From Streptomyces sp. NBC_00414 (GTDB lineage Bacteria; Actinomycetota; Actinomycetes; Streptomycetales; Streptomycetaceae): a stretch of DNA of 64,000 bases. The stretch is taken from the NCBI RefSeq assembly GCF_036038375.1, contig NZ_CP107935.1, forward strand, positions 682,001 to 746,000, read 5' to 3'. A program made the translations under genes and the position numbers. Positions 1-8,339 of the stretch are shown here, piece by piece. Position 1 is the first letter of the stretch. Every line of letters begins with the position of its first letter. The notes beneath the pieces were generated by a model that searched no databases, was not told where the DNA came from, and worked only from the letters and a program-made list of their open reading frames with translations.

Positions 1-80
1 TCCCCCCTGCTCACCCGCTATCAGACACCGAATTCCGTGGAGTGACCGTGACCGTCCCCGTACCGCCGAGGTCGCCATGA
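1..80 (+). other. possible tail of an upstream gene, frame unresolved
   Basis: The window opens just before the first complete gene. One forward frame ends at a TGA at 43-45, and another ends at a TGA at 78-80 that overlaps the ATG at 77 in an ATGA arrangement, the usual coupling in this operon. Either could be the end of an upstream cistron. The visible residues are too few to recognise a family. Confidence 0.25.
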
Positions 81-883
81 CCGTGCTCACCGCACCGGAC
101 AAGACGCCCGCTCCGGCCGCCCCGCGACGCCGGCCCCGGAGCGTGCCCCCGCTCGTGCTCAACCTGGCGGCGCTCACCCTGGGCATCGCCGTGTGGGCGA
201 TCGCCACCTCGACCCGTCTGGTCGACGTGCCGGGCCCCTTGTCGGTCGGCTCCCGCGCCCTGGACATGGCGGGCGACGGCACGCTGGGCGAGGACGCCCT
301 CGCCAGCCTGCGCCGGGTCTTCCTCGGCTTCGCGCTGGGCACCCTGCTCGCCGTGCCCGTCGGCTTCCTCATGGGCTGGTATCCGCTGGCCCGCGGTCTG
401 CTCGAACCGTACGTACAGTTCTTCCGGACCGTGCCACCGCTGGCGATCATCCCCCTCGCGATCGTGACGATGGGCATCGGTGAGACACCCAAGGTCTTCG
501 TGATCTTCCTGGCCGCGTTCCTGTCCAGCGTGGTCGCCGCGTTCCAGGGGGTGATCGGCGTGGACAGCACGCTCGTCGACGCGGCCCGGGTACTGGGCGC
601 CCGGGATCGCGTGATCTTCCTCAAGGTGGTCATCCCGGCCGCCACCCCGTTCCTGCTCGTCGGCATGCGGATCGGACTCGGGGCCTCCTGGGCCACGGTC
701 GTCGCCGCCGAACTCATCGCCGCGGACAAGGGCCTCGGCTACGAGATGATGCACGCGCAGACCTACTACGACCTGCCGACCATCTTCGTCGGGCTGATCA
801 GCATCGGTGTGATCGGCCTGGTCATGGACCGCCTGCTGCTGCGGGCCGAACGCCGCCTCACGGCCTGGCAGGAGCGACGATGA
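77..883 (+). CDS. ABC transporter permease, sulfonate/nitrate/taurine type (SsuC/TauC-like)
   Basis: Membrane subunit of an importer of the aliphatic sulfonate/nitrate/taurine class, 268 residues, about the usual length. A proline-rich cytoplasmic head of about 25 residues is followed by roughly six hydrophobic segments. The cytoplasmic EAA-type loop that docks on the ATPase is visible ([16 protein letters not shown], about residues 170-185). The ATG at 77 has a GAGG ribosome site five bases upstream. The gene overlaps the ATPase gene by four bases (ATGA). With the lipoprotein and sulfatase downstream, import of a sulfur-containing organic anion is the best guess; nitrate, taurine or thiamine precursors cannot be excluded on sequence alone. 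Confidence 0.88.
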   Translation: MTVLTAPDKTPAPAAPRRRPRSVPPLVLNLAALTLGIAVWAIATSTRLVDVPGPLSVGSRALDMAGDGTLGEDALASLRRVFLGFALGTLLAVPVGFLMGWYPLARGLLEPYVQFFRTVPPLAIIPLAIVTMGIGETPKVFVIFLAAFLSSVVAAFQGVIGVDSTLVDAARVLGARDRVIFLKVVIPAATPFLLVGMRIGLGASWATVVAAELIAADKGLGYEMMHAQTYYDLPTIFVGLISIGVIGLVMDRLLLRAERRLTAWQERR

Positions 884-1758
884 AGCCCGTATCCGGTGCG
901 GCACCGGTCCCATCCAAAGAGTCTGCCGCTTCCGACGCACCTGGCACGTCGGGCGCATCCATCGCGTCGGCCGCATCCGGCGCCAAGATCTCCTTCCGGC
1001 GGGCCGGCAAGACATTCCCGTTGAAACAAGGGGAGTTCACCGCCCTCGACGAGGTGTCGCTGGACATCGCCGACCGCGAGTTCGTCACGGTCGTGGGCCC
1101 CTCGGGCTGCGGCAAGTCGACGCTGCTGAACCTGGCGGCCGGCCTGGCCGAGCCGACCACCGGCCAGGTCCTGGTCGACGGCGCCGTCGTGGCGGGCCCC
1201 GGGCCCGAGCGCGGTGTCATCTTCCAGCAGTACGCGCTCTTCCCCTGGCTCACCGTGCGCGGCAACGTCGAGTTCGGTCTCAAGCTCACCTCCCTGTCCG
1301 CCGCCGAGCGTCGCCGCAAGGCCGACCACGCCATCGAGCTCGTCGGACTCACCGAGTTCGCCGACACGCTGCCCAAGACGCTGTCCGGCGGCATGAAGCA
1401 GCGCTGCGCGATCGCCCGGGCCTACGCGGTCGATCCCGAAGTCCTGCTGATGGACGAGCCGTTCGGTGCCCTGGACGCGCTCACGCGGGTGCAGTTGCAG
1501 GATCAGCTGCTCCACACCTGGACCCAGGAGCGGCGGACCGTCCTCTTCGTCACCCACGACGTCGACGAGGCCGTCTATCTGGCGCGGCGTGTGGTCGTGA
1601 TGGCTGCCCGGCCGGGGCGTGTTCACCGGGTCATCGATGTGGATCTGCCCTATCCGCGGACGGAGGAGCTGCGGTTGTCTGCCGAGTTCGCGCGGATCCG
1701 CAATGAGGTCTGGCACTCGGTGTACCACCAGGAGCCGGTGCCTCCGGCGGTCCGGTGA
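880..1758 (+). CDS. ABC transporter ATP-binding protein, sulfonate/nitrate type (SsuB/TauB-like)
   Basis: Cytoplasmic ATPase that powers the permease encoded just upstream. It has a Walker A (GPSGCGKST, about residue 70), Q-loop ([10 protein letters not shown]), signature (LSGGMKQR), Walker B (VLLMDEPF) and switch histidine (FVTHDVDEA). The DEPFGALD and EAVYLA stretches are typical of the nitrate/sulfonate/taurine subfamily. The 292-residue protein has an additional Ser/Ala-rich N-terminal stretch of about 35 residues not found in most SsuB proteins; a later start is possible but the ATGA overlap favours this one. Confidence 0.9.
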   Translation: MKPVSGAAPVPSKESAASDAPGTSGASIASAASGAKISFRRAGKTFPLKQGEFTALDEVSLDIADREFVTVVGPSGCGKSTLLNLAAGLAEPTTGQVLVDGAVVAGPGPERGVIFQQYALFPWLTVRGNVEFGLKLTSLSAAERRRKADHAIELVGLTEFADTLPKTLSGGMKQRCAIARAYAVDPEVLLMDEPFGALDALTRVQLQDQLLHTWTQERRTVLFVTHDVDEAVYLARRVVVMAARPGRVHRVIDVDLPYPRTEELRLSAEFARIRNEVWHSVYHQEPVPPAVR

Positions 1759-1863
1759 CCTGACCGCGCGGTCGGCTGCAGATCTTCTCGCCCCCGCCGC
1801 CCCTACCCTCCCCGTCACTTCATGAGGGCTGCGCCCCCTCGCCCCCTATCGCGCTTCGCGCTC

Positions 1864-1886
1864 GTCCTCAGACGCCGGACGGGCTT
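1864..1886 (+). repeat. half of a dispersed Streptomyces intergenic repeat
   Basis: The 149-base gap between the ATPase and lipoprotein genes carries GTCCTCAGACGCCGGACGGG followed by CTT. From memory, this CAGACGCCGGACGGGCT core recurs in intergenic regions of many Streptomyces chromosomes, usually as an inverted pair; only one arm is recognisable here. The rest of the gap (C-rich stretch 1790-1850 and GCGCTTCGCGC at about 1850) shows no clear promoter. Confidence 0.5.
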
Positions 1887-1907
1887 CCAAGAGAAAGGCT
1901 CAGCCTC

Positions 1908-2891
1908 ATGAGCATGTCCCGTCGCACCCTCCTCACCTCACTTTCCGCCACCGCCCTCGCACTGTCCGTGTCCGCCTGCTCCTCCGATGACGACGGCGGC
2001 GACAGCGGTGGGGCGACAAAGATTCGCTTCGGTTACATCGCCGACTACAACGGGGCCAGTCTCCTGGCCATCGCCGACAAGCAGGGCCTGTGGAAGAAGC
2101 ACGGGCTGTCCGCCTCGTACAAGACGTTCGTCAATGGGCCCATCCAGATCCAGGCGTTGGGCAGTGGGGATCTCGACTACGGCTACATCGGTCCGGGCGC
2201 GCTGTGGCTGCCCGCCTCGGGCAAGGCCCGGGTGGTCGCGATCGACACCCTCACCTATGCCGACCGCGTGATCGCCAAGCCGGGCATCACCTCGATCGCC
2301 GGGCTGAAGGGCAAGAAGGTCGGTGTGCCGGAAGGGACCTCCGGCGAGATGATCCTTCAACTCGCGCTGCGCGAGGCGGGGATGACGATGGACGACATCA
2401 AGAAGGTCGCGATGGACGCGCCGACCATCGTCTCGGCCTTCTCCTCCGGGCAGATCGACGGGGCCGGCATCAACTATCCGCTCATCGACACCATCAAGCA
2501 GAAGGTGCCCGATCTGGTCGAGGTAGCGAGCACCAAGGACATCGGCGGCTCCTTCCCCACCGCGTTCGTCACCGGCGGGAAGAAGGGTCCCGCCGAGGCG
2601 AAGGTCGTCAAGGTGCTCCAGGAGGCCAACGACTGGCGCGCGGCTCACCCCGAGGAGTCCGTCAGGCTCACCGCAGCGCTGCTGAAGGTGCCGGAGGACA
2701 AGGTGACGGCGGACGCGAGTCATGTCGAGACGCTGACGACCGCCGAACTCGTCGCCAGGACGAAGGACGGCACGGTCGGCGAGTGGCTCGACGGCATGAG
2801 CGACTTCTTCGTGAGCACCGGACAGCTGAAGAAGGCACCGGCCGCGACCTCCTTCTACGCGGGCGACGTCTACACGAAGGCCGCCGCGTGA
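1908..2891 (+). CDS. ABC transporter substrate-binding lipoprotein (NMT1/SsuA-like)
   Basis: Extracytoplasmic binding protein, 327 residues, that would hand substrate to the permease/ATPase pair upstream. The N-terminus has a twin-arginine type start (MSMSRRTLLTSL), a hydrophobic core and a lipobox ending ...SVSAC at about residue 24, so it is probably a Tat-exported lipoprotein. The mature part has the NMT1/SsuA pattern: an N-terminal FGYIADYNGASLLAIADKQG strand-helix and the GVPEGTSGEMILQLAL hinge region. AGAAAGG lies about nine bases before the ATG. Its stop overlaps the GTG of the sulfatase gene (GTGA), so importer and sulfatase are co-translated. Confidence 0.88.
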   Translation: MSMSRRTLLTSLSATALALSVSACSSDDDGGDSGGATKIRFGYIADYNGASLLAIADKQGLWKKHGLSASYKTFVNGPIQIQALGSGDLDYGYIGPGALWLPASGKARVVAIDTLTYADRVIAKPGITSIAGLKGKKVGVPEGTSGEMILQLALREAGMTMDDIKKVAMDAPTIVSAFSSGQIDGAGINYPLIDTIKQKVPDLVEVASTKDIGGSFPTAFVTGGKKGPAEAKVVKVLQEANDWRAAHPEESVRLTAALLKVPEDKVTADASHVETLTTAELVARTKDGTVGEWLDGMSDFFVSTGQLKKAPAATSFYAGDVYTKAAA

Positions 2892-4369
2892 ACCTCCTCT
2901 TCCTGATGACCGACCAGCACCGCGTGGACACGCTGGGCTGTTACGGCAATCCGCATGTGGCCACCCCGAACCTGGACCGGCTCGCCGCCACCGGGACCCG
3001 TTTCGACCGCTTCTACACGCCCACCGCCATCTGCACCCCGGCCCGGGCCAGTCTGCTCACCGGTCAGGCCCCCTTCCGGCACCGGCTGCTCGCCAACCAT
3101 GAGCGCAACGTCGGCTATCTGGAGGACCTGGCCGAGGACGCCTTCACCTTCCCCGCCGCACTGGCCGAACGCGACTACCAGCTGGGCCTGATCGGCAAGT
3201 GGCACGTCGGCACCCACCGCAACGCCGCCTCCTACGGCTTCGAAGGGCCCGACCTGCCGGGCTGGCACAACCCCGTCGACCACCCCGACTACCTCGCGTA
3301 TCTCAAGGAACGGGACCTGCCGCCGTACCGCATCACCGATCTCGTGCGCGGCACCACGCCCAACGGCAATCCGGGCAACCTCCTCGCCGCGCGCCTCCAG
3401 CAGCCGGTGGAGGCGACGTTCGAGTGCTACCTCGCGACCCGTGCCATCGAGTTGCTGGAGAAGTACGCCGCCGACGGCCGCCCCTTCTACCTGGCCACCC
3501 ACTTCTTCGGCCCGCACCTGCCCTACCTGCTGCCGGACTCCTACTACGACCTCTACGATCCCGAACTCGTCGAACTGCCCGCCTCGATCGCGGAGACCTT
3601 CGAGGGCAAACCACCCGTGCAGCGCAACTACAGCGCGCACTGGACCTTCGACACCATGCCGCTGGAGGACACCCGCAAACTCATCGCCGTGTACTGGGGT
3701 TACGTCACCCTCGTCGACGAGCAGATCGGGCGCATCCTCACACGGCTCGACGAACTCGGCCTGGAGGACGACACCTCGGTCTTCTTCACCGCCGACCACG
3801 GCGAGTTCACCGGCGCCCACCGGCTGCACGACAAGGGTCCCGCGATGTACGAGGACATCTACCGCATCCCCGGAATCGTCCGCGTGCCGGGTCAACCCCC
3901 GCAGGAGCGGCGGGAGTTCGTCAGCCTCACCGACTGTACGGCGACCATCCTCGAACTGGCGGGCTGCGACCCGGAGCCCGCCACCGACAGCCGCAGTCTG
4001 CTGCCGCTGATTCGGGGCGAACAGTCGCAGTGGCCCGAGGAGTTGCTCGCCGAGTTCCACGGCCACCACTTCCCGTACCCCCAGCGCATGCTGCGTGACA
4101 ACCGCTACAAGCTGGTCGTCAATCCCGACTCGGTCAACGAGCTGTACGACCTCGACACCGACCCGCACGAGCTGACCAACCGCTACCCCGACCCCGAACT
4201 GGAGTCTGTGCGACTGCGCCTGATGCGGCGTCTGTACGACCTGCTCCGGGATCGCGGCGACAACTTCCACCACTGGATGACGTCCATGTACGACATCGGC
4301 GCCTCCGACCACGACCCGACCCTGAGCTCGTTCGAGGCTCCTTCGAGCAGTGAGGTCTCACCCCCGTGA
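2888..4369 (+). CDS. sulfatase, formylglycine-dependent (type I)
   Basis: Hydrolyses sulfate esters of an imported substrate. The 493-residue protein has the metal-site start (FLMTDQHRVDTLGCYG) and the Cys-type sulfatase signature C-T-P-A-R at residues 49-53, whose cysteine must be converted to formylglycine by a separate enzyme. Other family marks are GKWHVG, FFTADHGE and the C-terminal DNRYKLVVN. There is no signal peptide, so it should act in the cytoplasm, which suits hydrolysis after uptake by the upstream importer. The GTG at 2888 overlaps the lipoprotein stop; the frame is open further upstream only as an overlap of the lipoprotein gene. Substrate (aryl, alkyl, choline or sugar sulfate) is not determined. 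Confidence 0.9.
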   Translation: MNLLFLMTDQHRVDTLGCYGNPHVATPNLDRLAATGTRFDRFYTPTAICTPARASLLTGQAPFRHRLLANHERNVGYLEDLAEDAFTFPAALAERDYQLGLIGKWHVGTHRNAASYGFEGPDLPGWHNPVDHPDYLAYLKERDLPPYRITDLVRGTTPNGNPGNLLAARLQQPVEATFECYLATRAIELLEKYAADGRPFYLATHFFGPHLPYLLPDSYYDLYDPELVELPASIAETFEGKPPVQRNYSAHWTFDTMPLEDTRKLIAVYWGYVTLVDEQIGRILTRLDELGLEDDTSVFFTADHGEFTGAHRLHDKGPAMYEDIYRIPGIVRVPGQPPQERREFVSLTDCTATILELAGCDPEPATDSRSLLPLIRGEQSQWPEELLAEFHGHHFPYPQRMLRDNRYKLVVNPDSVNELYDLDTDPHELTNRYPDPELESVRLRLMRRLYDLLRDRGDNFHHWMTSMYDIGASDHDPTLSSFEAPSSSEVSPP

Positions 4370-6702
4370 ACCGAGTGGATCGAACCAACCGAAGAACACG
4401 TCGTACCGCGCAGGTCGTCGTCGCGCTCGCCGGCCTCCTCCTCGCGGTCCTCCCGCCCGCCCGGACCGCCGCCGCCTCCCCCGCCCGGGCGGCCACGTAC
4501 ACCAACCCGGTGACCGCGGGCACCGTCGACACGTTCCCCGACCCGGCGGTGATCCGCGGGAAGGACGGCTACTGGTACGCCTACGGCACCCAGAACCCCG
4601 TGTTCCAGAGTCGGGGCGAGACCGGCGAACGCATGCTGCCGATCCTGAAGTCGGCCGATCTCACTCATTGGACGTACGCGGGCCAGGTGTTCACGCCCGG
4701 GACCCAGCCGGCCTGGCACAGCGGCTCCCGGCTGTGGGCGCCCGACATCCGGTACACGAACGGCCACTACAACCTCTTCTACTCGGTGCCGGACAAGGAC
4801 ACCGTCGGTGTGGCCACCGCGCCCACGCCGACCGGCCCCTGGACCGACGCGGGTGCCGTACTACCGGCCGACAGCGGCTGCGCCACCGGTGACATCGACC
4901 AGGCGCAGTTCACCGACGTGGGCGGACAGCCGTACCTGTACTGGGGCAGCTACGACGCGATCTGCGTGGCCCGCATGAACGGCGACCGCACCCGCGTCGA
5001 GGGCACGGTCACCGAGGTCGCGCAGGGCCGGCGCATGGAGGGCGGTTTCGTCGTCCGCCGCGACGGCTCCTACTACCTCTTCTACTCGGACGCGGGCTGC
5101 TGCGACGGCGCGTACAGCGGCTATCAGGTCAAGGTCGGCCGCTCCACCAGCCCGACCGGGCCCTTCACCGACGACCGCGGTGTCGACCTGATGTCCCCGG
5201 TCAGCAAGGGCGGCATCGTCGTCGGATCGAGCGACCGCTGGATCGGGCCCGGGCACAACGCGCTGCAGACCGACCTGTCCGGTCAGGACTGGCTCGTCTA
5301 CCACGCGATCCCCGCCGACGACCCCGACCTCGGCCTCCTGCCGGGCATCGACCGCACCCTCAGCAGGCGTCCGATGCTGGTCGACCGGCTGGACTGGACA
5401 GACGGCTGGCCCGTCGTCCGGGCCGGCGCGGGCCCCTCCTCGGACGGCAGTGAGGTGCCCGTCACCACCTGGAAGGAAGGCGGCACCTTCAACGACGGCT
5501 CGCTGCGCGGCTGGCAGGCCCAGGGCTCCGGTACGGCTGCCTGGGCGACGGCCACCGAGCAGGACCCCGGCACCTTCGTCACCCACACCGGCGACGCGAC
5601 CGACCCGGCCTTCCTCGTCACCTCCGGCAACGCCCCCTCCGAGGTGCGTGCCGAGGCCGACCTCCGGGTCACCGCGGCGGGCGGGTCGGCCGGTCTGGTC
5701 CTCGCCTACAAGAACCCCGCGAACCATGTCGTGGCCTGGCTGGACCGGGCCCGCAACGCCCTGGTCACCGATGTCCGGGTGAAAGGTGTCAGCGCCGGGC
5801 AGCACGTGACCGCGCTCCCGTCCGGCTACCAGTGGGACGCCTGGCGCAACGTGGCTGCCGAGCTGCGCGGCAACCGCCTCACCGTCGAGGTGAGCGCCGA
5901 CCGGCTGCGCGACGCCGTGGCCATCCAGACCCGTACCGTGCCCGCGGTGGCCGTCCGGGCCGGGAAGGTGGGCACGGCCGCCCTCGGTGGTGGAGCGGCC
6001 GCCGACAACGTGGGTGCCGTGAAGCTGTACGAGCCGGTCACGCGGCGCGTCGCGGACCCGCGGCCCGGTGCGCCGCTGCCCGCCTACAGCGACGAGTTCG
6101 ACTCCGACTCCCTGTCCTCCGACTGGAGTTGGGTCAGGGGTCCGGCCGCCGGTACCGCGACCGACGAGGGCGTCCTGTCCTGGCCGACCCAGAACGCCGA
6201 ACTGCATCTGGGCACCAACAGCGCGCCGGTCCTCACCCGGGCCGCGCCGGCAGGTGACTTCACCGTGGAGACCAAGCTCGACCTGGCGAACGGTCCGGGC
6301 AACCAGCAGGCCGGGCTGGTCCTGTACGGAGGTGACGACCGGTACTTCAAGCTGGTGCACGCGGTGCTGCCGGTGAGCCACACCGACGGGAAGGTCACCC
6401 ACGTCACCGAGTTCGCCAAGGAGGGCGCCCGGCCCACGACCACACCGCCGACCGCCGTGGCGTACGGTCCGATGTTCGGCGGGCCGCCCGCGCGGACGCT
6501 CTGGATGCGGCTGGCGTATCACGCCGACGAAGTGGGCGGGGAGCACGAGGTGCGGGCCGCGACCAGCACCGACGGGGTGCACTGGACGTGGACGGGCGTG
6601 TGGACCCTGCCGAAGGAGCAGGCACTGCGGATCGGCCTGGTGTCCCTCAACACGGCCGGCTCGACGGCCCGCTTCGCCTACGTCCGTACGTATCGCGGCT
6701 GA
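4366..6702 (+). CDS. secreted glycoside hydrolase family 43 protein with C-terminal jelly-roll domain(s)
   Basis: Extracellular five-bladed propeller glycosidase, 778 residues. A signal peptide covers about residues 1-42. The GH43 domain (about 45-345) shows the general base Asp in DPAVIRGKDGYWYAYGT, the second Asp in GDIDQAQF and the acid Glu in RMEGGFVV, so all three catalytic residues appear present. Two further beta-rich modules follow: about 365-560 (GTFNDGSLRGWQAQG onward) and about 570-775, which resembles the DUF1349/concanavalin-like domain found on beta-xylosidases. The GTG at 4366 overlaps the sulfatase stop. Arabinan or arabinoxylan is the usual GH43 substrate; linkage to a sulfatase suggests a sulfated arabinose/xylose-containing polymer, but that is inference. 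Confidence 0.85.
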   Translation: MNRVDRTNRRTRRTAQVVVALAGLLLAVLPPARTAAASPARAATYTNPVTAGTVDTFPDPAVIRGKDGYWYAYGTQNPVFQSRGETGERMLPILKSADLTHWTYAGQVFTPGTQPAWHSGSRLWAPDIRYTNGHYNLFYSVPDKDTVGVATAPTPTGPWTDAGAVLPADSGCATGDIDQAQFTDVGGQPYLYWGSYDAICVARMNGDRTRVEGTVTEVAQGRRMEGGFVVRRDGSYYLFYSDAGCCDGAYSGYQVKVGRSTSPTGPFTDDRGVDLMSPVSKGGIVVGSSDRWIGPGHNALQTDLSGQDWLVYHAIPADDPDLGLLPGIDRTLSRRPMLVDRLDWTDGWPVVRAGAGPSSDGSEVPVTTWKEGGTFNDGSLRGWQAQGSGTAAWATATEQDPGTFVTHTGDATDPAFLVTSGNAPSEVRAEADLRVTAAGGSAGLVLAYKNPANHVVAWLDRARNALVTDVRVKGVSAGQHVTALPSGYQWDAWRNVAAELRGNRLTVEVSADRLRDAVAIQTRTVPAVAVRAGKVGTAALGGGAAADNVGAVKLYEPVTRRVADPRPGAPLPAYSDEFDSDSLSSDWSWVRGPAAGTATDEGVLSWPTQNAELHLGTNSAPVLTRAAPAGDFTVETKLDLANGPGNQQAGLVLYGGDDRYFKLVHAVLPVSHTDGKVTHVTEFAKEGARPTTTPPTAVAYGPMFGGPPARTLWMRLAYHADEVGGEHEVRAATSTDGVHWTWTGVWTLPKEQALRIGLVSLNTAGSTARFAYVRTYRG

Positions 6703-6723
6703 TCCGGGGCCGGAGAGGGTTCC

Positions 6724-6758
6724 GAGGTGGTCCGCATCCCGGGGGTGCGGACCACCTC
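6724..6758 (+). terminator. strong hairpin terminator after the sulfatase/GH43 operon
   Basis: A perfect 13-bp stem (GAGGTGGTCCGCA, 6724-6736, with TGCGGACCACCTC, 6746-6758) closes a nine-base loop, followed by TTTC. It starts 21 bases after the GH43 stop and separates that operon from the tetR promoter. Confidence 0.88.
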
Positions 6759-6771
6759 TTTCACACGCGAC

Positions 6772-6786
6772 TAGACGACCGGTCTA
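6772..6786 (+). promoter_or_regulatory. TetR operator, copy 1
   Basis: TAGACGACCGGTCTA has TAGAC/GTCTA arms around a five-base centre and ends 22 bases before the tetR start. An identical 15-mer (identical over 16 bases with the preceding C) lies before the DJ-1 gene at 7484-7498. The half-site resembles the TAGAC...GTCTA box of NemR-type TetR proteins. Confidence 0.75.
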
Positions 6787-6808
6787 ATCATGCGCTACGG
6801 TTACCGAC

Positions 6809-7402
6809 ATGCCAGCCACCGCACGCACCGCCGACACCCGTCGGAACATCCTCGACGCCGCCCAGCGGATCATGGCCCACAAGGGCTACTCCGCGGTCGG
6901 CATCAACGAGGTGCTCGCGGAGGCCGGCGTACCGAAGGGCTCCTTCTATCACTACTTCGCCTCGAAGGACGCCTTCGGAGAAGCACTGCTGAGGCGGTAC
7001 TTCGAGGAGTACGTCGCCGACATGGATCGCGTCTTCTCGCGGTCCGGCGAGTCGGCCGCCGAGCGACTCACGGCCTACTGGCAGCAGTGGCGCGAGACGC
7101 AGAGCCTCGACGACTGTCAGGGCAAGTGCCTCGCCGTCAAACTCGGCGCCGAGGTGTCCGACCTGTCGGAACCGATGCGACTGGCCCTGAAGGAAGGCAC
7201 GGACGCTGTCGTCGACCGCCTCGAGCGGACGATCGCCGAGGGCCTCACCGACGAGTCGGTCGCCATCGACAGCGATCCCCGCAGCACGGCGCAGGTGCTC
7301 TACGACATGTGGCTCGGCGCCAGCGTCATGGCGAAGATCCACCGCAGTCTCGCACCACTCGACACCACCATGGCGATGACCGGCCGACTCCTGCACCTGT
7401 AG
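6809..7402 (+). CDS. TetR/AcrR family transcriptional regulator
   Basis: Repressor of 197 residues with the TetR helix-turn-helix at about 12-58 (RNILDAAQRIMAHKGYSAVG ... GVPKGSFYHYFASKDAF). The C-terminal half (about 80-197) is the ligand domain and contains a single notable cysteine in DDCQGKCLAVKLGAE; a C-x-G-K-C pair at this place is shared with the NemR-like branch of the family, which senses electrophiles through cysteine, so redox/aldehyde sensing is plausible. The duplicated operator in front of this gene and of the DJ-1 gene indicates autoregulation and control of that neighbour. Confidence 0.85.
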   Translation: MPATARTADTRRNILDAAQRIMAHKGYSAVGINEVLAEAGVPKGSFYHYFASKDAFGEALLRRYFEEYVADMDRVFSRSGESAAERLTAYWQQWRETQSLDDCQGKCLAVKLGAEVSDLSEPMRLALKEGTDAVVDRLERTIAEGLTDESVAIDSDPRSTAQVLYDMWLGASVMAKIHRSLAPLDTTMAMTGRLLHL

Positions 7403-7483
7403 TCCCGGCCCCGCGTTTTCCACCCCATTACCCAACGGCGTTTCCCGCACGACCGGCAGTACCGGGTTTCTTCCGCCCATTTC

Positions 7484-7498
7484 TAGACGACCGGTCTA
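7484..7498 (+). promoter_or_regulatory. TetR operator, copy 2
   Basis: Second exact copy of TAGACGACCGGTCTA, 37 bases before the start of the DJ-1/PfpI gene. Both copies are followed by a base and then TCA, and both sit at comparable distances from the start codon. This links the downstream gene to the TetR protein. Confidence 0.75.
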
Positions 7499-7535
7499 CT
7501 CATCATCCGTTCACTCGACTCTGGAGCAAGCAGAC

Positions 7536-8225
7536 ATGAAGGTTCTTGTCGTTCTCACCTCACACGACGAACTCGGCGACACCGGCCGCAAGACCGGTTT
7601 CTGGCTGGAGGAGCTGGCCGCGCCGTACTACCGGTTCCAGGAGGCCGGGTGGGAGATCGTGCTCGCCTCCCCCAAGGGCGGCCGCCCGCCGCTGGACCCG
7701 AAGAGCAACGAGCCCGACTTCCAGACCGATCTGACACGCCGGTTCGAGGCCGACGCGCAGGCGACCGCGGCGCTGGCGGACACCGTGCGCCTGGACTCGG
7801 TCTCGGCCGAGGACTTCGACACGGTCTTCTACCCCGGCGGCCACGGCCCGCTGTGGGACCTGGCCGAGGACGCCCACTCCGCGCGGCTGATCGAGACGAC
7901 CCTGCGCTCGGGCAAGCCCCTCGCGGTGGTCTGCCACGCCCCCGGCGTCCTGCGCCACGCGGTCGACGAGGACGGTACGCCGCTGGTGCAGGGCAAGAGG
8001 GTCACCGGGTTCACCAACTCCGAGGAGGAGGGAGTGGCCCTCACCGAGGTCGTCCCCTTCCTGGTCGAGGACGAGCTGAAGCGCCTGGGCGGCATCTACT
8101 CCAAGGGCGACGACTGGGCACCGTACGTCGTGCGGGACGGCCTGCTGATCACCGGGCAGAACCCGGCCTCCTCCGGCCCGGCCGCCGATGCTCTCGTCGA
8201 GCTGGTCGAGAAGGCGGGCGCGTGA
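7536..8225 (+). CDS. DJ-1/PfpI family protein (Hsp31/glyoxalase III-like)
   Basis: Class I glutamine-amidotransferase-fold protein of 229 residues. The nucleophile elbow is VVCHAPG (Cys133-His134), and the acidic residue that supports the cysteine in Hsp31-type enzymes is available in GFWLEELAAPYYRF (Glu25/Glu26). The GRKTGFWLEEL and YPGGHGPLWDL stretches are typical of the Hsp31-like branch that acts on methylglyoxal or its protein adducts. A TetR operator sits 37 bases upstream, so the gene is probably induced by the effector of the TetR protein. Cytoplasmic; no signal peptide. Confidence 0.85.
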   Translation: MKVLVVLTSHDELGDTGRKTGFWLEELAAPYYRFQEAGWEIVLASPKGGRPPLDPKSNEPDFQTDLTRRFEADAQATAALADTVRLDSVSAEDFDTVFYPGGHGPLWDLAEDAHSARLIETTLRSGKPLAVVCHAPGVLRHAVDEDGTPLVQGKRVTGFTNSEEEGVALTEVVPFLVEDELKRLGGIYSKGDDWAPYVVRDGLLITGQNPASSGPAADALVELVEKAGA

Positions 8226-8279
8226 CGGCGTAAGCACCGTCTCGCGGCGTAACCCGATCCGCCGCGGCGTCCGATGCGG

Positions 8280-8327
8280 CACCGAAGCCGGTGGTGGCCC
8301 GTCAGATGGCCGGCACCGGCTTCGGTG
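8280..8327. terminator. bidirectional hairpin terminator between convergent genes
   Basis: A perfect 14-bp stem (CACCGAAGCCGGTG, 8280-8293, with CACCGGCTTCGGTG, 8314-8327) whose loop can extend the pairing (TGGCC/GGCC). It lies between the DJ-1 gene reading right and the apnO-like gene reading left and can serve both. Confidence 0.85.
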
Positions 8328-8339
8328 GAACGGGACGCG

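Noticed and set aside
2870..4312. 480-codon minus-strand frame opposite the sulfatase gene
   Set aside because: Shadow of the sulfatase frame, which has the complete formylglycine signature and metal motifs.
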